From assembly GCA_902765975.1 (NCBI GenBank), contig CACXBO010000125.1:1-6868 (forward strand): DNA of 6,868 bases. Reading direction: 5' to 3'. Positions 5,948 through 6,868 of this stretch are shown here, in pieces (the first letter of the stretch is position 1; each line of letters begins with the position of its first letter). The notes under the pieces were generated by a model. It was given only the letters and a program-made list of their open reading frames with translations. It ran no database searches and was not told the DNA's origin. The position numbers were made by a program, and so were the translations under genes. The DNA comes from Oscillospiraceae bacterium. GTDB taxonomy: Bacteria > Bacillota > Clostridia > Oscillospirales > Oscillospiraceae.

Positions 5948-6852
5948 TTCTTCACCAAATAATTATCAATATATTCAAAATATGGCTTGCGGTTATAGAT
6001 ACTGTCGAGGTTGTTTCTATACCACTCAAATTCTTCTTTCAAGCCCTGTTCGAGAGGAACGGTATCGGGCAGCAGCCCGTTTTGTCTGCTGACGCATAGC
6101 TCATACTCATAATCGTAGAAGCAGAAATAATCTCTCTGCGGAGTATCTTTGCTTACGCTGATAAACTCTGCGGTTTTACCGACCGCCCTATAGCATAACT
6201 CAACCCATTCTTTCACTGTCACGATATCCTTATTGCCGACATTGAAAATGTGATTTTCTGGGTGCTTGTCTGTCAACACCTCAACAAAACGGCAAAGGTC
6301 GAACACGTTGAAGAATTGCAGCTTCATATCGCCGTTTTGCGGAAGATAAAACGGTCTGTCACGCATAGCGCAGTCAAAAGGAAAGGCTTCACGGTAGAGG
6401 TTTTCATATACGCCGTAGAAATACGGAGGACGGAGAATGTATGCGTTCGGTACGTTCGCCTCTAAGTATCGCTCCGCTTTCAGCTTGTTAATTCCGTAAT
6501 CTCTCCAAACTGAATTGTAGCCGCATATCTGTTCCTCGGTAAAAGGCTGAGGATTGGTTTCTGGATAGACGGCGCTGGAGCTGATAAAAACGTAATCGTC
6601 AAAGCTGATTCCCGAATTGACCAGCGTTTTTATATCTTCTTCCGTATATGCGGTAACGTCAAGAACAAGATCATAGTGCTTTCCTTTAAGCCTGTCGCCT
6701 AAAGCCGCCCTGTCGCAATTAATTAACGTTACACCGGCTACCTGCGGTCTGCTGCCTCGGTTGATAACGGTAACATCGGTGCCTTTTGAAATGAAATACT
6801 CCGCCGCATATTTGCTGACGAAAGTCGTCCCGCCTGTGATTAGTATTTCCAT
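5944..6852 (-). CDS. NAD-dependent epimerase/dehydratase-family (extended SDR) protein
   Basis: Starting at the ATG at 6852 the protein has 302 residues, a normal length for extended short-chain dehydrogenases. The Rossmann motif is MEILITGGTTFVSKYAA (1-17), where the third glycine of GxxGxxG is a serine, as in several clostridial relatives. The acidic/polar turn after strand 2 is INRGSRP (30-36), which could allow NAD or NADP. The active site is SSSAVY (91-96) with YGINK (119-123) giving the YxxxK pair. Further family markers are LRPPYFYG (140-147), the MKLQFF region and HIFNVGN (201-207). Such proteins act on nucleotide sugars or related substrates; the actual reaction is unknown. A TTG at 6867 would add five residues, but AAGGAG lies between it and the ATG, so the ATG is preferred. 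It is the first gene seen in an operon with the acetyltransferase; the promoter is beyond the window. Confidence 0.87.
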   Translation of the reverse strand: MEILITGGTTFVSKYAAEYFISKGTDVTVINRGSRPQVAGVTLINCDRAALGDRLKGKHYDLVLDVTAYTEEDIKTLVNSGISFDDYVFISSSAVYPETNPQPFTEEQICGYNSVWRDYGINKLKAERYLEANVPNAYILRPPYFYGVYENLYREAFPFDCAMRDRPFYLPQNGDMKLQFFNVFDLCRFVEVLTDKHPENHIFNVGNKDIVTVKEWVELCYRAVGKTAEFISVSKDTPQRDYFCFYDYEYELCVSRQNGLLPDTVPLEQGLKEEFEWYRNNLDSIYNRKPYFEYIDNYLVKK

Positions 6853-6857
6853 AACCG

Positions 6858-6863
6858 CTCCTT
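6858..6863 (-). promoter_or_regulatory. Ribosome binding site fixing the epimerase start at 6852
   Basis: On the - strand AAGGAG stands 5 bases before the ATG at 6852, a close match to the Shine-Dalgarno consensus. It decides against the upstream TTG at 6867. Confidence 0.8.
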
Positions 6864-6868
6864 GCAAT

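Noticed and set aside
5681..5962. Open frame on the + strand (93 codons) opposite the acetyltransferase
   Set aside because: It is a shadow of the GNAT gene, R/F-rich with no motif, and it crosses the ATGA junction of the real operon.

Overview
The window carries two convergent gene groups separated by one strong intrinsic terminator. The gene families, the Gram-positive style ribosome binding sites and the medium-GC coding sequence suggest a Clostridia-type Firmicute, perhaps an Oscillospiraceae or Lachnospiraceae relative. That placement is inference from protein character; there is no rRNA or other marker here.

Left, + strand (about 1-4985). A short AT-rich leader holds two inverted repeats, a perfect 18-bp palindrome and a 7-3-7 repeat, that look like regulator sites. 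It precedes one very large gene (182-3718) for a MacB/LolCDE-type ABC transporter. This protein fuses an N-terminal ATPase to a four-helix FtsX-type permease with a cysteine-free extracytoplasmic domain of roughly 750 residues. Eight bases downstream is a possible 33-codon single-helix membrane peptide (3726-3827). Then comes an M42-family metallopeptidase (3852-4886), and the run ends in a 13-bp GC-containing hairpin with a T-run (4943-4985). I see no terminator between the transporter and the peptidase, so they are probably one transcript.

Right, - strand (6852 down to 4984). An NAD-dependent epimerase/dehydratase-like Rossmann protein (6852-5944) is followed, through an ATGA stop/start overlap, by a two-domain GNAT acetyltransferase (5947-5162). 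A second ATGA overlap leads to a broken third gene (5165-4984). Its first ~45 residues look like the N-terminus of a polytopic 4Fe-4S (NapH/YccM-like) membrane protein. It appears frameshifted in a short A-run just after the start, and it ends abruptly against the terminator of the opposite operon. The promoter of this group lies beyond the right edge. By eye these genes look more AT-rich than the left group.

Most noteworthy are the oversized transporter domain with a degenerate repeated helical motif, the paired leader palindromes, the unannotated small membrane ORF, and the truncated third cistron that keeps the overlap of an intact operon. No mobile element, CRISPR array, tRNA or rRNA was seen.
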